NCBI GenBank assembly: GCA_022844125.1
Contig: JALHMI010000007.1
Coordinates: forward strand, 311,143 to 375,142
Source of the DNA: Pirellulales bacterium
GTDB taxonomy: Bacteria; Planctomycetota; Planctomycetia; Pirellulales; PALSA-1355
Reading direction: 5' to 3'
DNA length: 64,000 nucleotides
The notes under the pieces are model-generated. The model saw only the letters and a list, made by a program, of their open reading frames with translations, was not told where the DNA came from and did not search any database. This document shows, piece by piece, positions 18,029 to 28,269 of the stretch. Numbering within the stretch: the stretch's first letter is position 1; each line of letters opens with the position of its first letter. Both the position numbers and the translations under genes were made by a program.

Positions 18029-19315
18029 CTATCGCTTCTCGATGGGCACGAATTCGCGAATGTGCGGTCCCGTGTAGATCTGCCGGGGACGGCCAATTCG
18101 CTTGTTGGGCGACTCGTGCATTTCCTTCCAGTGGGCGATCCAACCCGGCAGCCGACCGATCGCAAATAGAACCGTGAACATCTGGACCGGAATGCCCATC
18201 GCGCGGTAGATCACGCCGCTGTAAAAGTCGACATTGGGATACAGTTTACGCTCGATGAAGTAGGAATCGTTGAGCGCCACCTGTTCGAGCTTTTTGGCGA
18301 TCTCAAAGATCGGATCGTCAATCGAAAGCTTGGCCAGCAGCTTGTCGCAGGTCCGCTTGATGATCGTGGCCCGCGGATCGTAGTTCTTGTAGACGCGATG
18401 GCCGAAGCCCATCAAGCGTAAACCGCTGTTGCGATCCTTAGCCTTGGCCACATATTTTTCGACATTGCCGCCGTCGGCCCGAATCTGTTCGAGCATCTCG
18501 ACACAGGCCTGGTTCGCGCCGCCGTGCAAGGGGCCCCACAGCGCGCCGATGCCGGCCGAGATCGACGCGAACAGGTTGGCGTCGCTGGAGCCCACCATAC
18601 GGACGGTTGACGTGCTGCAGTTCTGCTCATGGTCAGCGTGTACGATCAACAGCAAGTTCAGTGCTTCGACGAAATCTGGATCAATGTGATACGGCTCGCT
18701 GGGAACCGAGAACATCATCTGCAGAAAGTTCTCACAGTAGGTGAGGTCGTTTTGCGGATAGATGAACGGCTGGCCGATCGACTTCTTGTAGGCGTAAGCG
18801 GCGATCGTGGGCAGTTTCGCGATCAGTCGGTGGATCGAAATCTCGACCTGCTTTTCGTCGCGGGGGTTGAGCGAATCCTGATAGAACGTCGACAGCGCGC
18901 CGACCACCGAGCTGAGGATGGCCATCGGATGCGCGTCGCGCGGGAAGCCGTTATAGAACGAGCGCATGTCCTCGTGCAGCATCGTGTGTCTACGGAGCGA
19001 GGAGCGAAATCGGTCGAGCTGTTCGGAGGTCGGCAGTTCGCCGTAGATCAGCAAGTAGCTCGTTTCGATGAAGTCGCAACGCTCGGCGATGGTCTCGATC
19101 GGGTAGCCGCGGTAGCGAAGGATGCCTTTCTCGCCATCCAGGTACGTGATGGCGCTGGTGGTGGCGCCGGTATTGACGTAGCCTTCGTCGAGTGTGATGT
19201 GGCCGGTCTCCGCCCGGAGTCTTGAGATGTCGACAGCGCGCTCGTTCTCGGTACCGACGACGACCGGCAACTCGATCTGACGCTCTCCGATTTGCAGTTT
19301 GGCGACCTCGCCCAT
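18029..19315 (-). CDS. gltA: Citrate synthase
   Basis: A 428-residue type II citrate synthase, matching the family's usual length. It condenses acetyl-CoA with oxaloacetate in the TCA cycle. Visible signatures: the catalytic-region HADHEQNCSTSTVRMVGSS, the second His block in GPLHGGANQACVEML, and GFGHRVYKNYDPRA with the CoA/oxaloacetate-binding His-Arg and nearby acidic residues. The N-terminal beta domain (KLQIGERQIELPVVVGTENE) is of the Gram-negative hexameric type, which is often NADH-inhibited. I chose the ATG at 19315 because AAAGGAAAG lies just upstream; a GTG at 19345 would add ten residues. Confidence 0.96.
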   Translation of the reverse strand: MGEVAKLQIGERQIELPVVVGTENERAVDISRLRAETGHITLDEGYVNTGATTSAITYLDGEKGILRYRGYPIETIAERCDFIETSYLLIYGELPTSEQLDRFRSSLRRHTMLHEDMRSFYNGFPRDAHPMAILSSVVGALSTFYQDSLNPRDEKQVEISIHRLIAKLPTIAAYAYKKSIGQPFIYPQNDLTYCENFLQMMFSVPSEPYHIDPDFVEALNLLLIVHADHEQNCSTSTVRMVGSSDANLFASISAGIGALWGPLHGGANQACVEMLEQIRADGGNVEKYVAKAKDRNSGLRLMGFGHRVYKNYDPRATIIKRTCDKLLAKLSIDDPIFEIAKKLEQVALNDSYFIERKLYPNVDFYSGVIYRAMGIPVQMFTVLFAIGRLPGWIAHWKEMHESPNKRIGRPRQIYTGPHIREFVPIEKR

Positions 19316-19564
19316 CGAGGCTTTCCTTTCTGACACGTCGTGCACGTTAAGACTTTACGGGTAGCTACCGCCGACGGACCCGCAGCGAGCGGAGCCCAGC
19401 AGCGAAACCCCCAGTTTACCGGCAACAGTGCCCGGACACAATCAGCCGCGGGACGCGTGTGAGGCGCGAGCGTGCGCGAAAAGGAGAATTTCTGCGAGAG
19501 GCAAAAGAGTTTGCGGAGAAGTATTTCGCAAAGGTAAGGTTATCGCGCAGTTTTGCTTCTAGTG

Positions 19565-19581
19565 GATCGGCGATGCCGATC
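19565..19581 (-). terminator. Short hairpin after the PpiC gene
   Basis: A perfect 7-bp inverted repeat (GATCGGC / GCCGATC) with a 3-base loop lies 26 bases past the PpiC stop. There is no T-run after it, so its role as a terminator is uncertain. Confidence 0.3.
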
Positions 19582-19606
19582 GTGCGGCGGCGAGATGCAC
19601 GACGCG

Positions 19607-20941
19607 CTATCGCATCGATGCGTCGGGTTGCGCGGCGGTCGAGTCGTCAAAGACACTCCAAACGGGCGTCTTTTTGCGCAGCGATTCGATGTATTCCTTC
19701 TTTCGCTCAGCTTCTCCGCCGCTTTGCAGGGCCAGCTTGATCTCCGGCTGTACCTCGGTGAACGACGCCTGTTTTGTTTCCTTGCGTTCGACCACGCGAA
19801 TGATGTGGCAGCCTTCATCGTCCTGCAGAATGCGGCTCATCGCGCCAACCGGCAAGCTGAACAGAGCCTGGTCAATCGGTTGCGAGCGGAGACTTCCTTG
19901 GGTTACCCAATCGTGGGCGCCCCCCTGCTCCGCCGCATATTCCTGGGAATGCGCTTTGGCCACTTCGGCGAACGGCACTTGGCGGACCAGCACGTCGTCG
20001 CCCCAGCGAGCAAGCGCCGCGATTGCCTCGGGCCGTGAGCTGAAGTTTTCCCACTTAGCGGTGATCTGTTCCCAGCGGGCCTGGGCTGGCGTGTCCCACT
20101 GCGCGGAGTGCTTCTGGAAATAGGTCAACATCTGATCGTGGGTCGGGTCTTTTTTCTCTGTCCTCACGGCTTGACTTAGCCAGCCGCTGGCCAGGCTCTG
20201 CTCGACGAACAGGGCCCGCTGCGACTCGATCGAACCGCCGAGTTCGCGGAGCTTGTTTTCCAGTTCGATGATGCTGCTCGCGCCGTACTCGAGCTGCAGT
20301 TGTTTGAGGTACTCGCTGTTAAAATGGTCACGAATTTTCTTTTCATTCTCGTCGAGCGCCTTTTTGTCGGCCGACGAACGTACCTCGGCGATCAGCAGCT
20401 TCGTGTCGATCATCTGCTGCAACGCCTGCGACATGTAGTTCCTCTGAGCACGCTGGATTTCTCGCTGTTGGTCCTCGGGCGGAAGCGCGTTGAACTGTTC
20501 GTTGTCCTTCACGGCGCTCAGGATGGCGCGATTGATCATCGGCAGCATCTCGCAGGCCTGCACTCGTTCGGCGCCGACGCGGGCGATGATCTCGGCCGGG
20601 TCGTAAGGCGGATCCGCAGGCGAGGCCTTCGCGGTCGTCGAGCTGGACGCCATCGCCGCCAGCGGTGCGCCGGTCGAGGGTAACGGTGTTGCGCCGGGGA
20701 CCGCCGTAGGTCGACCGCCGGGCCAGGCATCCGGCCGTACTGGCCGAGACGGCATGTTTGGCGGCGCGCTGGGGTAGCCGCTAGTGACTCCGGGTACGAT
20801 TGCCGTGGGCGCCGCTGCCGGCGTTAGTGTCGTAGGGTCGCCGAAACCAGGGTCCGCGAAAGGCTGAGCGAACGAGGAGTTCGCGGCGGCGAGACTGCCT
20901 CCCAGGACAAGGGACGCACAGTAGAAAGACGACTTGCGCAT
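19607..20941 (-). CDS. Exported PpiC-type peptidyl-prolyl isomerase (SurA-like)
   Basis: A 444-residue protein with a signal peptide (residues 1-26, ending ANSSFAQ). A Pro/Ala-rich linker follows, then a SurA-like N-domain helical region (EIIARVGAERVQACEM ... LLIAEVRSSADKKAL) and a C-terminal parvulin/PpiC domain. The domain is marked by AAEQGGAHDWVTQGSL, ALFSLPVGAMSRILQDDEGCHIIRVVERK. This layout is that of periplasmic chaperone-isomerases that help outer-membrane or exported proteins fold. The ATG at 20941 gives the signal peptide, although no good ribosome-binding site is seen; the open frame extends to 21055 without homology. Confidence 0.85.
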   Translation of the reverse strand: MRKSSFYCASLVLGGSLAAANSSFAQPFADPGFGDPTTLTPAAAPTAIVPGVTSGYPSAPPNMPSRPVRPDAWPGGRPTAVPGATPLPSTGAPLAAMASSSTTAKASPADPPYDPAEIIARVGAERVQACEMLPMINRAILSAVKDNEQFNALPPEDQQREIQRAQRNYMSQALQQMIDTKLLIAEVRSSADKKALDENEKKIRDHFNSEYLKQLQLEYGASSIIELENKLRELGGSIESQRALFVEQSLASGWLSQAVRTEKKDPTHDQMLTYFQKHSAQWDTPAQARWEQITAKWENFSSRPEAIAALARWGDDVLVRQVPFAEVAKAHSQEYAAEQGGAHDWVTQGSLRSQPIDQALFSLPVGAMSRILQDDEGCHIIRVVERKETKQASFTEVQPEIKLALQSGGEAERKKEYIESLRKKTPVWSVFDDSTAAQPDASMR

Positions 20942-21111
20942 GTGTTTGGCCACCACATTATCGCCAGGCGACTCGAACGCGAGGCTCGAGATACCTCGGA
21001 CGCGGTTTGGAAGAACGTTCCAGCTACGATCAACAAGACGTGAACCAGGCGTCAAGTACGCTGCCTAGGCAGAGCCCTCTGATCCTGGCGGGGCGGGAGT
21101 ATATGGGCCCC

Positions 21112-24100
21112 TCACGTGGGTTGCAACAGCGATTGCACGATCGCAATGACCTGTTCGCTGTCGAGCTGCCCCTTGGGAAGCGGAAGGTAGGCGCTGACAT
21201 CATCCACAATCCGCAGCTTGCCAGACTTGCGACTGAGCTGCTCGATCTTCTGGCCGTCGCAGTATCGCAGGACCATGTAGCCTTCCTCGAGGTGCACCGA
21301 TTCGACCCGCCAGAGGTGCGCCCAGATGCGGAGCTTTGCTAGCAGCAGCATGCGTTCGACCTCGGGTGGCATGGGGCCGAACCGGTCGGCCAATTCGGCC
21401 GAGAAATCCTCCCAGTCCGCAATGCTTGCCAGCCGAGCTGCCCGGCGATACAGATCGATCTTCAGCCGCATGTCCGGCACATAGGTTCGCGGGATGTAGG
21501 CCTCGCTGGGCAGATCGAGGTTCACGTCGACGGTTTCCTTGGGCGGCAACTGCTTCAGTTTCCGCACAGCCTGTTCGAGCAACTCGCAGTAAAGCTCATA
21601 CCCGACCGTGGCGATGTGGCCGCTCTGCTGCGTGCCGAGGATATTGCCCGCGCCGCGCAGTTCGAGATCGCGCATGGCGATAGCGAATCCTGAACCCATC
21701 TGGCTGAACTCCTCGATCGCGCGCAGGCGGCGGGCGGCGGTACTGGAAAGATGCCGATTGGGATCGATCAGCAGGTAGCAGTAGGCGCGGTGCTTATAGC
21801 GGCCGACACGACCACGAAGTTGATGCAAGTCGGCCAGCCCGTATCGATCGGCTTCGTCGATGAAGATCGTGTTCGCGTTGGGAATATCGAGGCCGCTTTC
21901 GACGATCGTCGTGGCCAGCAGGATGTCGAACTTGTGGTCCACGAAGTCGAGCATCACCCGCTCGAGATCACCTTCGGCCATTTGCCCGTGGCCGATGCCG
22001 ATGCGGGCCTCGGGCACGATCTCCGCGAGTTTGTGCGCGACCTTCTCGATATCGTTCACGCGATTGTGAACGAAGTAGATCTGCCCGTTGCGATTCAGCT
22101 CCCGCATCACGGCGTGGCGAATGAGTTGCGGATCGAAGCGTGTGACGCGGGTTTCAATCGCCAGCCGGTCGTTTGGCGGCGTCTCCAGGTTCGAGATGTC
22201 GCGCACGCCAAGCAGCGACAGGTGGAGCGTTCGCGGGATGGGCGTGGCGGTCATGGTCAGCACGTCCACCGCGCTGCGGAGGGCTTTCAAACGTTCTTTC
22301 ACTTCGACGCCAAACCGCTGTTCTTCGTCGATGATGATCAACCCGAGGTTTTCGAACGTCACGTCGTGCTGTGCGAGGCGATGGGTGCCAATCACGATGT
22401 CGATTGCGCCAGTGGCCAGGCCGTCCAGTGTTTCTCGACTCTCCTTCGGCGAGCAGAATCGGGAGAGCGCCGCGATCGTGATGGGGAACTCGGCCATCCG
22501 GGCCCGAAACGTGCGAAGGTGCTGCTCGGCCAGGATGGTAGTCGGCACGAGCACGGCCACCTGATAGCCGTTGTCCACAACCTGGAATGCTGCCCGCATG
22601 GCGAGTTCGGTCTTGCCGAACCCGACGTCGCCGCACAGCAGGCGATCCATGGGGCGCGGCTGTTCCATGTCGCGTTTGATCGAGCCGATGGCCGTGAGCT
22701 GATCGGCGGTTTCGATGTAAGGGAAGGAAGCATCGAACTCGCGCTGCCAGGCGGTGTCGGCGCCAAATCGCAGGCCGGGACGCAAGGCTCGCGCGGCCTG
22801 AAGGTGGAGCATGTCGGCAGCCAGATCGGTGACGGCCTGGCGGGCTGCCTCCTTCTGGCGGACCCACTGCCGGCCGCCAATGTGAGCCAGCGTCGGACGA
22901 CCCTTCTTGCTGCCGCCGACATACTTCTGCACCAGTTCGATCTTCGAGGCAGGCACGAAGATCTTCGTGTCGCCATGAAACTCGAGTACCAGGTGTTCTT
23001 CGACCTGGTCGCCTTTCTCCAGCAGTTGCAATCCCCGGTAGCGACCGATGCCGTGCGACAGGTGAACGACGTAGTCGCCCTCGCGCAGTTCGAGGAAGCT
23101 GTCGATCGCGCGGCCAAGCCGCTTGCGCGTGGGGCGGTTCAAGTCCGCGCGGTGAAAGAGCTCGCTGCCGCTGACCAGAGCGACGCGCTCACTGACGAGC
23201 CGAAAGCCCGCCTTCAGCCGGCCAAGCGAGTAATGCAGCTTGCCGGCCTGGGCTAATCGTGTGGGGCCGAAGACCTCGCAAAGTCGTTCGGTTTCGGCCT
23301 CGGTCTGACAGACGATGTACACGTCTTGTGGGCTGCTGCCCCCCATCGCCGCGTCCAGTTCGTCGCGAACCTTGGCAATGTCGCCGCTGAACCGCTCGAC
23401 CGTCTCGATCGGCAAATGGCAAGTCGTCTCCAGCGAGCCGGCCGAGACACTAGCCGCGGTGACGGACGGAAACTGGTGAATCTGCCGGAGTGTGCTGGAA
23501 AGGGAATGGGCATCCTGCGGACGTTCGAGTCGTTCGAGATAACGGCGGGCTTCTTCCTCGACGTCGCTTGGCTCGACCAGGTAGAACCAACTGCCCACGG
23601 GCAGGAAGCCGGCGAAGTGCTCGCGGTCGCGCTCGTCGCGCGAGGCCACGGTGATGTCAATCTCTTCGAGCGCGGCCAGGCTGCGCTGCGTCGAAACCTC
23701 GAAGCGGCGGATGGATTCCACTTCGTCGCCAAAGAACTCGATTCGCACGGGCTCGAACCAATCGGGCGCGAAGATGTCGAGGATGCCGCCCCGCGGTGAG
23801 AACTCTCCTGGCAATTCGATGGCGGTCGTATTCTGAAAGCCTCCCTGCACCAGCCATTCGAGCAGTTCCTTGACGTTCAACTGCTCGCCGGTGCGAATGC
23901 GCCGCGTGGCCCGAGCGATCGATTCGCGCGCGGGGACGGGTTGCAGGAGGCTTTGGATGCTGGTGACAATCAGCCGCGGTGCATCGGACTGTCCGAGCCG
24001 CTTGAGCAGCCGCAGCCGTTCGCCTTCGATCTCATCGTGCAAGCCTCCGGCAGAGTCGCGGGCTTCACGCTCCCAGGCGGGAAACTTCTCGGGGACGACA

Positions 24101-24360
24101 TTGGTGAAGAGTGCGAGGTCGTCCGAGAAATCATCGATGTCGTCCATGTGCGCGCAAACGACGACGAGCGGCGCCGGGGCGTGGCGGACCAGCGAGGCCG
24201 CGATGAGCGCGCAGCTTGAGCCCCAGACTCCGCCCAGCGTGGCCGCGTGCCCGGCTTGCAAACTCGCGAGGACGCCAGCGAAGCCTTGCTGCGTTTCCAG
24301 CCTTCCGACGAGCTTGTTAAGCTTGTCGGAAGGTGTGACGACGGCGGGGGCTTCAGCCAT
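21112..24360 (-). CDS. mfd: Transcription-repair coupling factor
   Basis: A 1082-residue Mfd that removes stalled RNA polymerase at lesions and recruits UvrA. Domains in order: UvrB-like N-terminal module (residues ~1-350), RNAP-interaction domain near GDYVVHLSHGIGRYRGLQ (~440), and RecG-like translocase with Walker A GDVGFGKTELAMRAAF (~600), DEEQRFGV (motif II) and TATPIPRTL (motif III). The TRCF C-terminal domain has FGPMPPEVERMLLLAKLR. Slightly shorter than the ~1150 residues of E. coli Mfd but complete in motifs. The ATG has no ribosome-binding site; a TAAAAT -10 lies only 12 bases upstream, so the leader may be very short. Confidence 0.96.
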   Translation of the reverse strand: MAEAPAVVTPSDKLNKLVGRLETQQGFAGVLASLQAGHAATLGGVWGSSCALIAASLVRHAPAPLVVVCAHMDDIDDFSDDLALFTNVVPEKFPAWEREARDSAGGLHDEIEGERLRLLKRLGQSDAPRLIVTSIQSLLQPVPARESIARATRRIRTGEQLNVKELLEWLVQGGFQNTTAIELPGEFSPRGGILDIFAPDWFEPVRIEFFGDEVESIRRFEVSTQRSLAALEEIDITVASRDERDREHFAGFLPVGSWFYLVEPSDVEEEARRYLERLERPQDAHSLSSTLRQIHQFPSVTAASVSAGSLETTCHLPIETVERFSGDIAKVRDELDAAMGGSSPQDVYIVCQTEAETERLCEVFGPTRLAQAGKLHYSLGRLKAGFRLVSERVALVSGSELFHRADLNRPTRKRLGRAIDSFLELREGDYVVHLSHGIGRYRGLQLLEKGDQVEEHLVLEFHGDTKIFVPASKIELVQKYVGGSKKGRPTLAHIGGRQWVRQKEAARQAVTDLAADMLHLQAARALRPGLRFGADTAWQREFDASFPYIETADQLTAIGSIKRDMEQPRPMDRLLCGDVGFGKTELAMRAAFQVVDNGYQVAVLVPTTILAEQHLRTFRARMAEFPITIAALSRFCSPKESRETLDGLATGAIDIVIGTHRLAQHDVTFENLGLIIIDEEQRFGVEVKERLKALRSAVDVLTMTATPIPRTLHLSLLGVRDISNLETPPNDRLAIETRVTRFDPQLIRHAVMRELNRNGQIYFVHNRVNDIEKVAHKLAEIVPEARIGIGHGQMAEGDLERVMLDFVDHKFDILLATTIVESGLDIPNANTIFIDEADRYGLADLHQLRGRVGRYKHRAYCYLLIDPNRHLSSTAARRLRAIEEFSQMGSGFAIAMRDLELRGAGNILGTQQSGHIATVGYELYCELLEQAVRKLKQLPPKETVDVNLDLPSEAYIPRTYVPDMRLKIDLYRRAARLASIADWEDFSAELADRFGPMPPEVERMLLLAKLRIWAHLWRVESVHLEEGYMVLRYCDGQKIEQLSRKSGKLRIVDDVSAYLPLPKGQLDSEQVIAIVQSLLQPT

Positions 24361-24372
24361 GTTGATCGCGAA

Positions 24373-24378
24373 ATTTTA
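24373..24378 (-). promoter_or_regulatory. Candidate -10 element of mfd
   Basis: TAAAAT on the minus strand ends 12 bases before the mfd ATG. No clear -35 is present. If used, the transcript would have a leader of only a few bases. Confidence 0.3.
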
Positions 24379-24420
24379 TGCCGCCCAGGCCGAGGCGGAA
24401 AGGTCGATTGTCACGCGGTG

Positions 24421-25866
24421 TCAGACGTCCTGCTTGAAACCGCGGAGCTGATCTGCTTCGGGCAATGCCTTGTAGTACGGGTCGAGCGGATAACAGCCCG
24501 AGACCAGGCCGTTTCGCGGCGCCGTCGTGCAATCGCTGAACGTGCGGCAAACCTGCTTGCGCGACCACGCCCGGCCCTGCAAGGTGTCAGCGGGAAGCTG
24601 CGGGTAAGAGAGCACCATGCGGCCAAGCCCGACCGAGTCTATCCAGCCCGCTCGAACGGCGGCCTGGGCCACGTGCGGCAGATACTCCTGCAAATAGGTG
24701 TAGCCGGTGCCGATCAGCGACATCTCGGGAACCGCCGCCTTGCAATCGCGGGCAGCGGCAATCTGCCGGGCCACGCCGACGAGCGGATCTTCGGGCGGTT
24801 GGTAGCCATCACTGGGCGGAAAGATGGCAGGCCGCTGGATATGTGGGCAGTAGTAGGGACTGCCGCAAGAGACATTCACGGCGATCACCCCCAGCGCGTG
24901 CAGTCTGCGGATGAGTTCGATCGGCTCGGTGAGGTCGAGCTCCATCGGATCGGACGGCGAGACGCCAAAACCGAACTGGTACGGCACATGCGCGGCATAG
25001 TCGAGCGGCTGGCCAACCTCTGGGCTCGTTCGGTACGGGACGGTGTCGAACACACTGAGCCGTACGCCCACGCCCAGCAGGGGGCATTCGTTGCGGACTC
25101 GCTCAATCACGGTGGTTAGCAGCCGGGAGCGGCCCGTCAGGTCGCCGCCGAACTTGCCGGGCCGAGTATGGGCGCTGAGGAACTCATGCAGCAGGTAGCC
25201 GTGGCAAGCCTTGACGTCGACGAAGTCGAAGCCGACCTCTTGAGCCAGACGAGCCGCGGCGACGAACGCGTCGATCAGCCGCTCGATCTCGAGATCGGTT
25301 AGTATCAAGGATACGTCGTGCGGATCGATGTGGAACTTCTCGTCGAGCAGCGGATGGTGATAGGCGAGGCGAGGCTCCAGTCGTTTGTCACGCGGTCGGC
25401 AGAACCGACCCGAGTGCGTGAGCTGGAGGCCGACGCAAAGTCCGTCCAGCGAGCCGAACTCCTCGCGATGCGCGGATTGAAGCTCTTGGAGCAGCGCCGC
25501 CAGTCCGGCTCGATTCTCCAGCGTCGCCAGCGTTTGATTGGGATTCGCCCTGCCCTCGGGCACGACGGCCGCGGCTTCACCACCCCAGATGAGCTTGGCG
25601 CCGCTGAGGCCAAAGTGCCGCCACCGGCGAAGCGTGAATCGCGTGGGGGAGCCATCCGGGTTCGCATCCCAGCCTTCCATCGGATGGATGCACCAGCGGT
25701 TGCCAACTTCGAAATCACCCAAGCGGACCGGAGCAGCCAGGGGTGAGCCCTCGGAGGCCGAAAGCACGCGATCATCGGCCGGTAAATCGATGCCTAAATC
25801 AGCCAACCGCGCGCGAAACTGCTCGATCGACTTGAGTTGCGCGATCTTAGGATAGGTGTTTTGCAT
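24421..25866 (-). CDS. NADH:flavin oxidoreductase (Old Yellow Enzyme family)
   Basis: A 481-residue FMN-dependent TIM-barrel enzyme. Visible family blocks: RWCIHPMEGWDANPDGSPT, GAKLIWGGEAAAV, LQLTHSGRF, and VDVKACHGYLLHEFLSAHTR with PGKFGGDLTGRSRLLTTVIERV, which form the FMN and substrate site. Members reduce activated C=C bonds or, in longer relatives, dienoyl-CoA; this one lacks the extra C-terminal Fe-S/FAD reductase domain. The substrate cannot be told from sequence. It lies between mfd and the pcrA-like helicase on the same strand, with gaps of 60 and 72 bases, but the context gives no clue to its substrate. Confidence 0.9.
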   Translation of the reverse strand: MQNTYPKIAQLKSIEQFRARLADLGIDLPADDRVLSASEGSPLAAPVRLGDFEVGNRWCIHPMEGWDANPDGSPTRFTLRRWRHFGLSGAKLIWGGEAAAVVPEGRANPNQTLATLENRAGLAALLQELQSAHREEFGSLDGLCVGLQLTHSGRFCRPRDKRLEPRLAYHHPLLDEKFHIDPHDVSLILTDLEIERLIDAFVAAARLAQEVGFDFVDVKACHGYLLHEFLSAHTRPGKFGGDLTGRSRLLTTVIERVRNECPLLGVGVRLSVFDTVPYRTSPEVGQPLDYAAHVPYQFGFGVSPSDPMELDLTEPIELIRRLHALGVIAVNVSCGSPYYCPHIQRPAIFPPSDGYQPPEDPLVGVARQIAAARDCKAAVPEMSLIGTGYTYLQEYLPHVAQAAVRAGWIDSVGLGRMVLSYPQLPADTLQGRAWSRKQVCRTFSDCTTAPRNGLVSGCYPLDPYYKALPEADQLRGFKQDV

Positions 25867-25938
25867 GTGGGGACAGGCGTGCCGTTGGCGGGATCATTTG
25901 CTGGCGCTGCCAGTTTACCCGCTCTGGCCGCGTATCCG

Positions 25939-28269
25939 CTAGTTTCCCTTGGCGGGGCGTAGATCGCTGCGGGCCAGCATGAACTTCTTTTCGCCAGCGC
26001 CCGAGGCGAACGCGACGGTGGCGGTTCGCCGAATTCCGTTTCCGCTCAGGGCGAGCACTTTACCCAGGCCGTATTCGGGGTGGCGGACGACCATTCCCAG
26101 CACGAACAGTTCGGGCGAAACCTGGGCGGGCTTTGTCTGGTTCGTTCGCTGCAACTCAGCAGCGGTTGTGAGCGGCGCGAGCTTCACCGGTGAAACCGCA
26201 TCGGCCGCCGGAGCAGGCGCATCGGCCTCGAACGACTCAAGCTGGTCGACGTCCCAGGTATCTGCGGCGGACGCGCCGTCCCAAGGAACTTCCGCTTCCG
26301 CCTCCTCGAACGCTTCGCCGTGCTCCCACGGCGGGGCGGGCGCGGTGACGCCAATCACGTCCATTTCGCCGCGCGGTAGTTCCATCAAAAACTGGCTGGG
26401 CACGGTGAACCGCCGCTGGCCGCGAAACTCTCGCCTGGTTGCCAGGCTCAAGTGCAACTCCTCGCGAGCGCGCGTAATGCCGACGAAGAACAACCGCCGC
26501 TCCTCCTCGAGCTCATCAACGTTGTCGCGGCTACGCTCGTGCGGCAACAACCCATCCTCGATGGCGATGATGAAAACCACGGGAAACTCCAGGCCCTTGG
26601 CAGCGTGCATCGTCATCAGCGTCACCCGATCGCTGTCGCTTTCGAAGGCGTCGGTATCGTTGACCAGGCTGGATTGCTCCAGGAATGCCTCCAGCGCGCC
26701 ATCGCCGAAATGCACTTCGTCAAACTGCCGTGCGGCGGTTACGAGCTCTTCGACATTCGCCAGACGCTCCTGATCCTCTTCATGCTCGGAGTCCTGCAGG
26801 AACTGCCGATAGCCGGACTCGGTCAGCACGTGGCCTATAATCTCCTCGACGGGTGCTGACGCATGCAGTGCAAGCCGATCATAAAGTGCCACGAATCTGG
26901 CTACGGCCACCGCAGCCCGCTTGTTGAGCGATTCGATCAGGCCGCATTCGCGGGCGGCATCGAGCAGCGGTGTTCGGTGCCGCGCGGCGTGCTCCGCCAG
27001 TTTTGCGATCGTGCTCTTGCCGATGGCACGGGGCGGATTGTTGATCACCCGCAACAAAGCGACGTCGTCGCGGGGGTTGTTGATCAACTGCAGGTACCCG
27101 AGTACGTCCTTGATCTCGCGACGCTGGTAGAACTCTTGGCCGTTGACCATCTGATACGGAATGCCCAGGTCGCGCATCGCGAACTCGAGACTGCGAGACA
27201 GAGCGTTGACACGATAGAAGATCGCGAAGTCGCGCGGGCGACGGCGGCCGGCCCGCACCTCGGTGGCAATGTAGGCCGCGATACCATCGGCTTCATCCCG
27301 CTGGGTGGGATAATTCACCAGCCGGACGCGCTGCCCTTCGGCGTTCTCGGTAAACAGACCTTTTTTCTTGCGGCGCTGGTTATAGCCGATCAGGTGATCC
27401 GCCACTCGCAGGATCCGCTTGGTGCTGCGGTAGTTCTGCTCGAGCTTGACCACGCGAACGTCGGGATAGTCGTGCTCAAACTCCAGGATGTTGCTCAGGT
27501 TCGCTCCGCGCCAACCATAGATCGACTGATCCGGATCGCCCGTCACGGCCAGATTCGGAGCGTCGATCGACAATGCCCGGGCGATTGTGTACTGGGCGAG
27601 ATTCGTATCCTGGTATTCGTCGATCAGGATGTATCGATAGCGAGCGTCGAGCATCATCCGCGTTTCGGGGCTTTCGCGGAGAAGCGTAGCCACATGCAGC
27701 AGCAGGTCGTCGAAGTCAACGGCGTTGGATTGCAGGAGCAGCGACTGATAAGCCGGGTAGACCCGCGCCACGATGCTGCCGAGCGGATTGCCCGGCCGGG
27801 GTTGATACTGCTCGGACGTGAGCAGGTTGTTCTTGGCCCAGCTAATGGCACCGGCAATCCGATCCGGCGTATAAAGTTCGGCGTCGAGTTCGGCTAACTC
27901 GAGCGCTCTTTTGAGGACCTGCTTCGAATCGCCGGTGTCGTAGATCGTGAAGTTCTCGGCCAGTCCGACACGGGGAGCGTACTCGCGAACGAGCCGCGCG
28001 CAGAAGCGATGGAACGTGCCCATCACGACACGTTCGCCTGGGGCGAGTCGCTCGACGCGAGCACGCATTTCGTCGGCGGCCTTGTTCGTAAAGGTGAGCG
28101 CCAGAATCTGCCGCGCGGGAACCCCGTGCCGGAGCAGGTTCGCGATCCGGTGCGTTATGACGCGGGTTTTGCCGCTGCCAGGACCAGCCAAAACAAGCAG
28201 TGGGCCGTCGATGTGTTCGACCGCCTCGCGCTGGGCCGGTGTGAGCGCTGCGAGCTGTTCACTCCACAA
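25939..28269 (-). CDS. pcrA: PcrA/UvrD-type ATP-dependent DNA helicase
   Basis: A 776-residue superfamily 1A helicase. Motifs in order: Q motif LTPAQREAVEH, Walker A AGPGSGKT (residues ~29-36), TFTNKAADEM, GTFHRFCARL, DEYQDTNLAQ (motif II), GDPDQSIYGWRGA (III), QNYRSTKRIL (IV), MTMHAAKGLEFPVVF (V) and VGITRAREELHLS (VI). The C-terminal tail has VVRHPEYGLGKVLALSG, the Tudor-like module that contacts RNA polymerase. It acts in nucleotide excision repair, transcription-linked repair and replication. The start is a TTG with GGAAGGAC about 11 bases upstream. The neighbour Mfd acts in the same pathway. Confidence 0.95.
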   Translation of the reverse strand: MWSEQLAALTPAQREAVEHIDGPLLVLAGPGSGKTRVITHRIANLLRHGVPARQILALTFTNKAADEMRARVERLAPGERVVMGTFHRFCARLVREYAPRVGLAENFTIYDTGDSKQVLKRALELAELDAELYTPDRIAGAISWAKNNLLTSEQYQPRPGNPLGSIVARVYPAYQSLLLQSNAVDFDDLLLHVATLLRESPETRMMLDARYRYILIDEYQDTNLAQYTIARALSIDAPNLAVTGDPDQSIYGWRGANLSNILEFEHDYPDVRVVKLEQNYRSTKRILRVADHLIGYNQRRKKKGLFTENAEGQRVRLVNYPTQRDEADGIAAYIATEVRAGRRRPRDFAIFYRVNALSRSLEFAMRDLGIPYQMVNGQEFYQRREIKDVLGYLQLINNPRDDVALLRVINNPPRAIGKSTIAKLAEHAARHRTPLLDAARECGLIESLNKRAAVAVARFVALYDRLALHASAPVEEIIGHVLTESGYRQFLQDSEHEEDQERLANVEELVTAARQFDEVHFGDGALEAFLEQSSLVNDTDAFESDSDRVTLMTMHAAKGLEFPVVFIIAIEDGLLPHERSRDNVDELEEERRLFFVGITRAREELHLSLATRREFRGQRRFTVPSQFLMELPRGEMDVIGVTAPAPPWEHGEAFEEAEAEVPWDGASAADTWDVDQLESFEADAPAPAADAVSPVKLAPLTTAAELQRTNQTKPAQVSPELFVLGMVVRHPEYGLGKVLALSGNGIRRTATVAFASGAGEKKFMLARSDLRPAKGN

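Noticed and set aside
21751..23256. 501-codon plus-strand open frame
   Set aside because: Antisense to mfd, which carries all helicase motifs; no recognisable domain in this frame.
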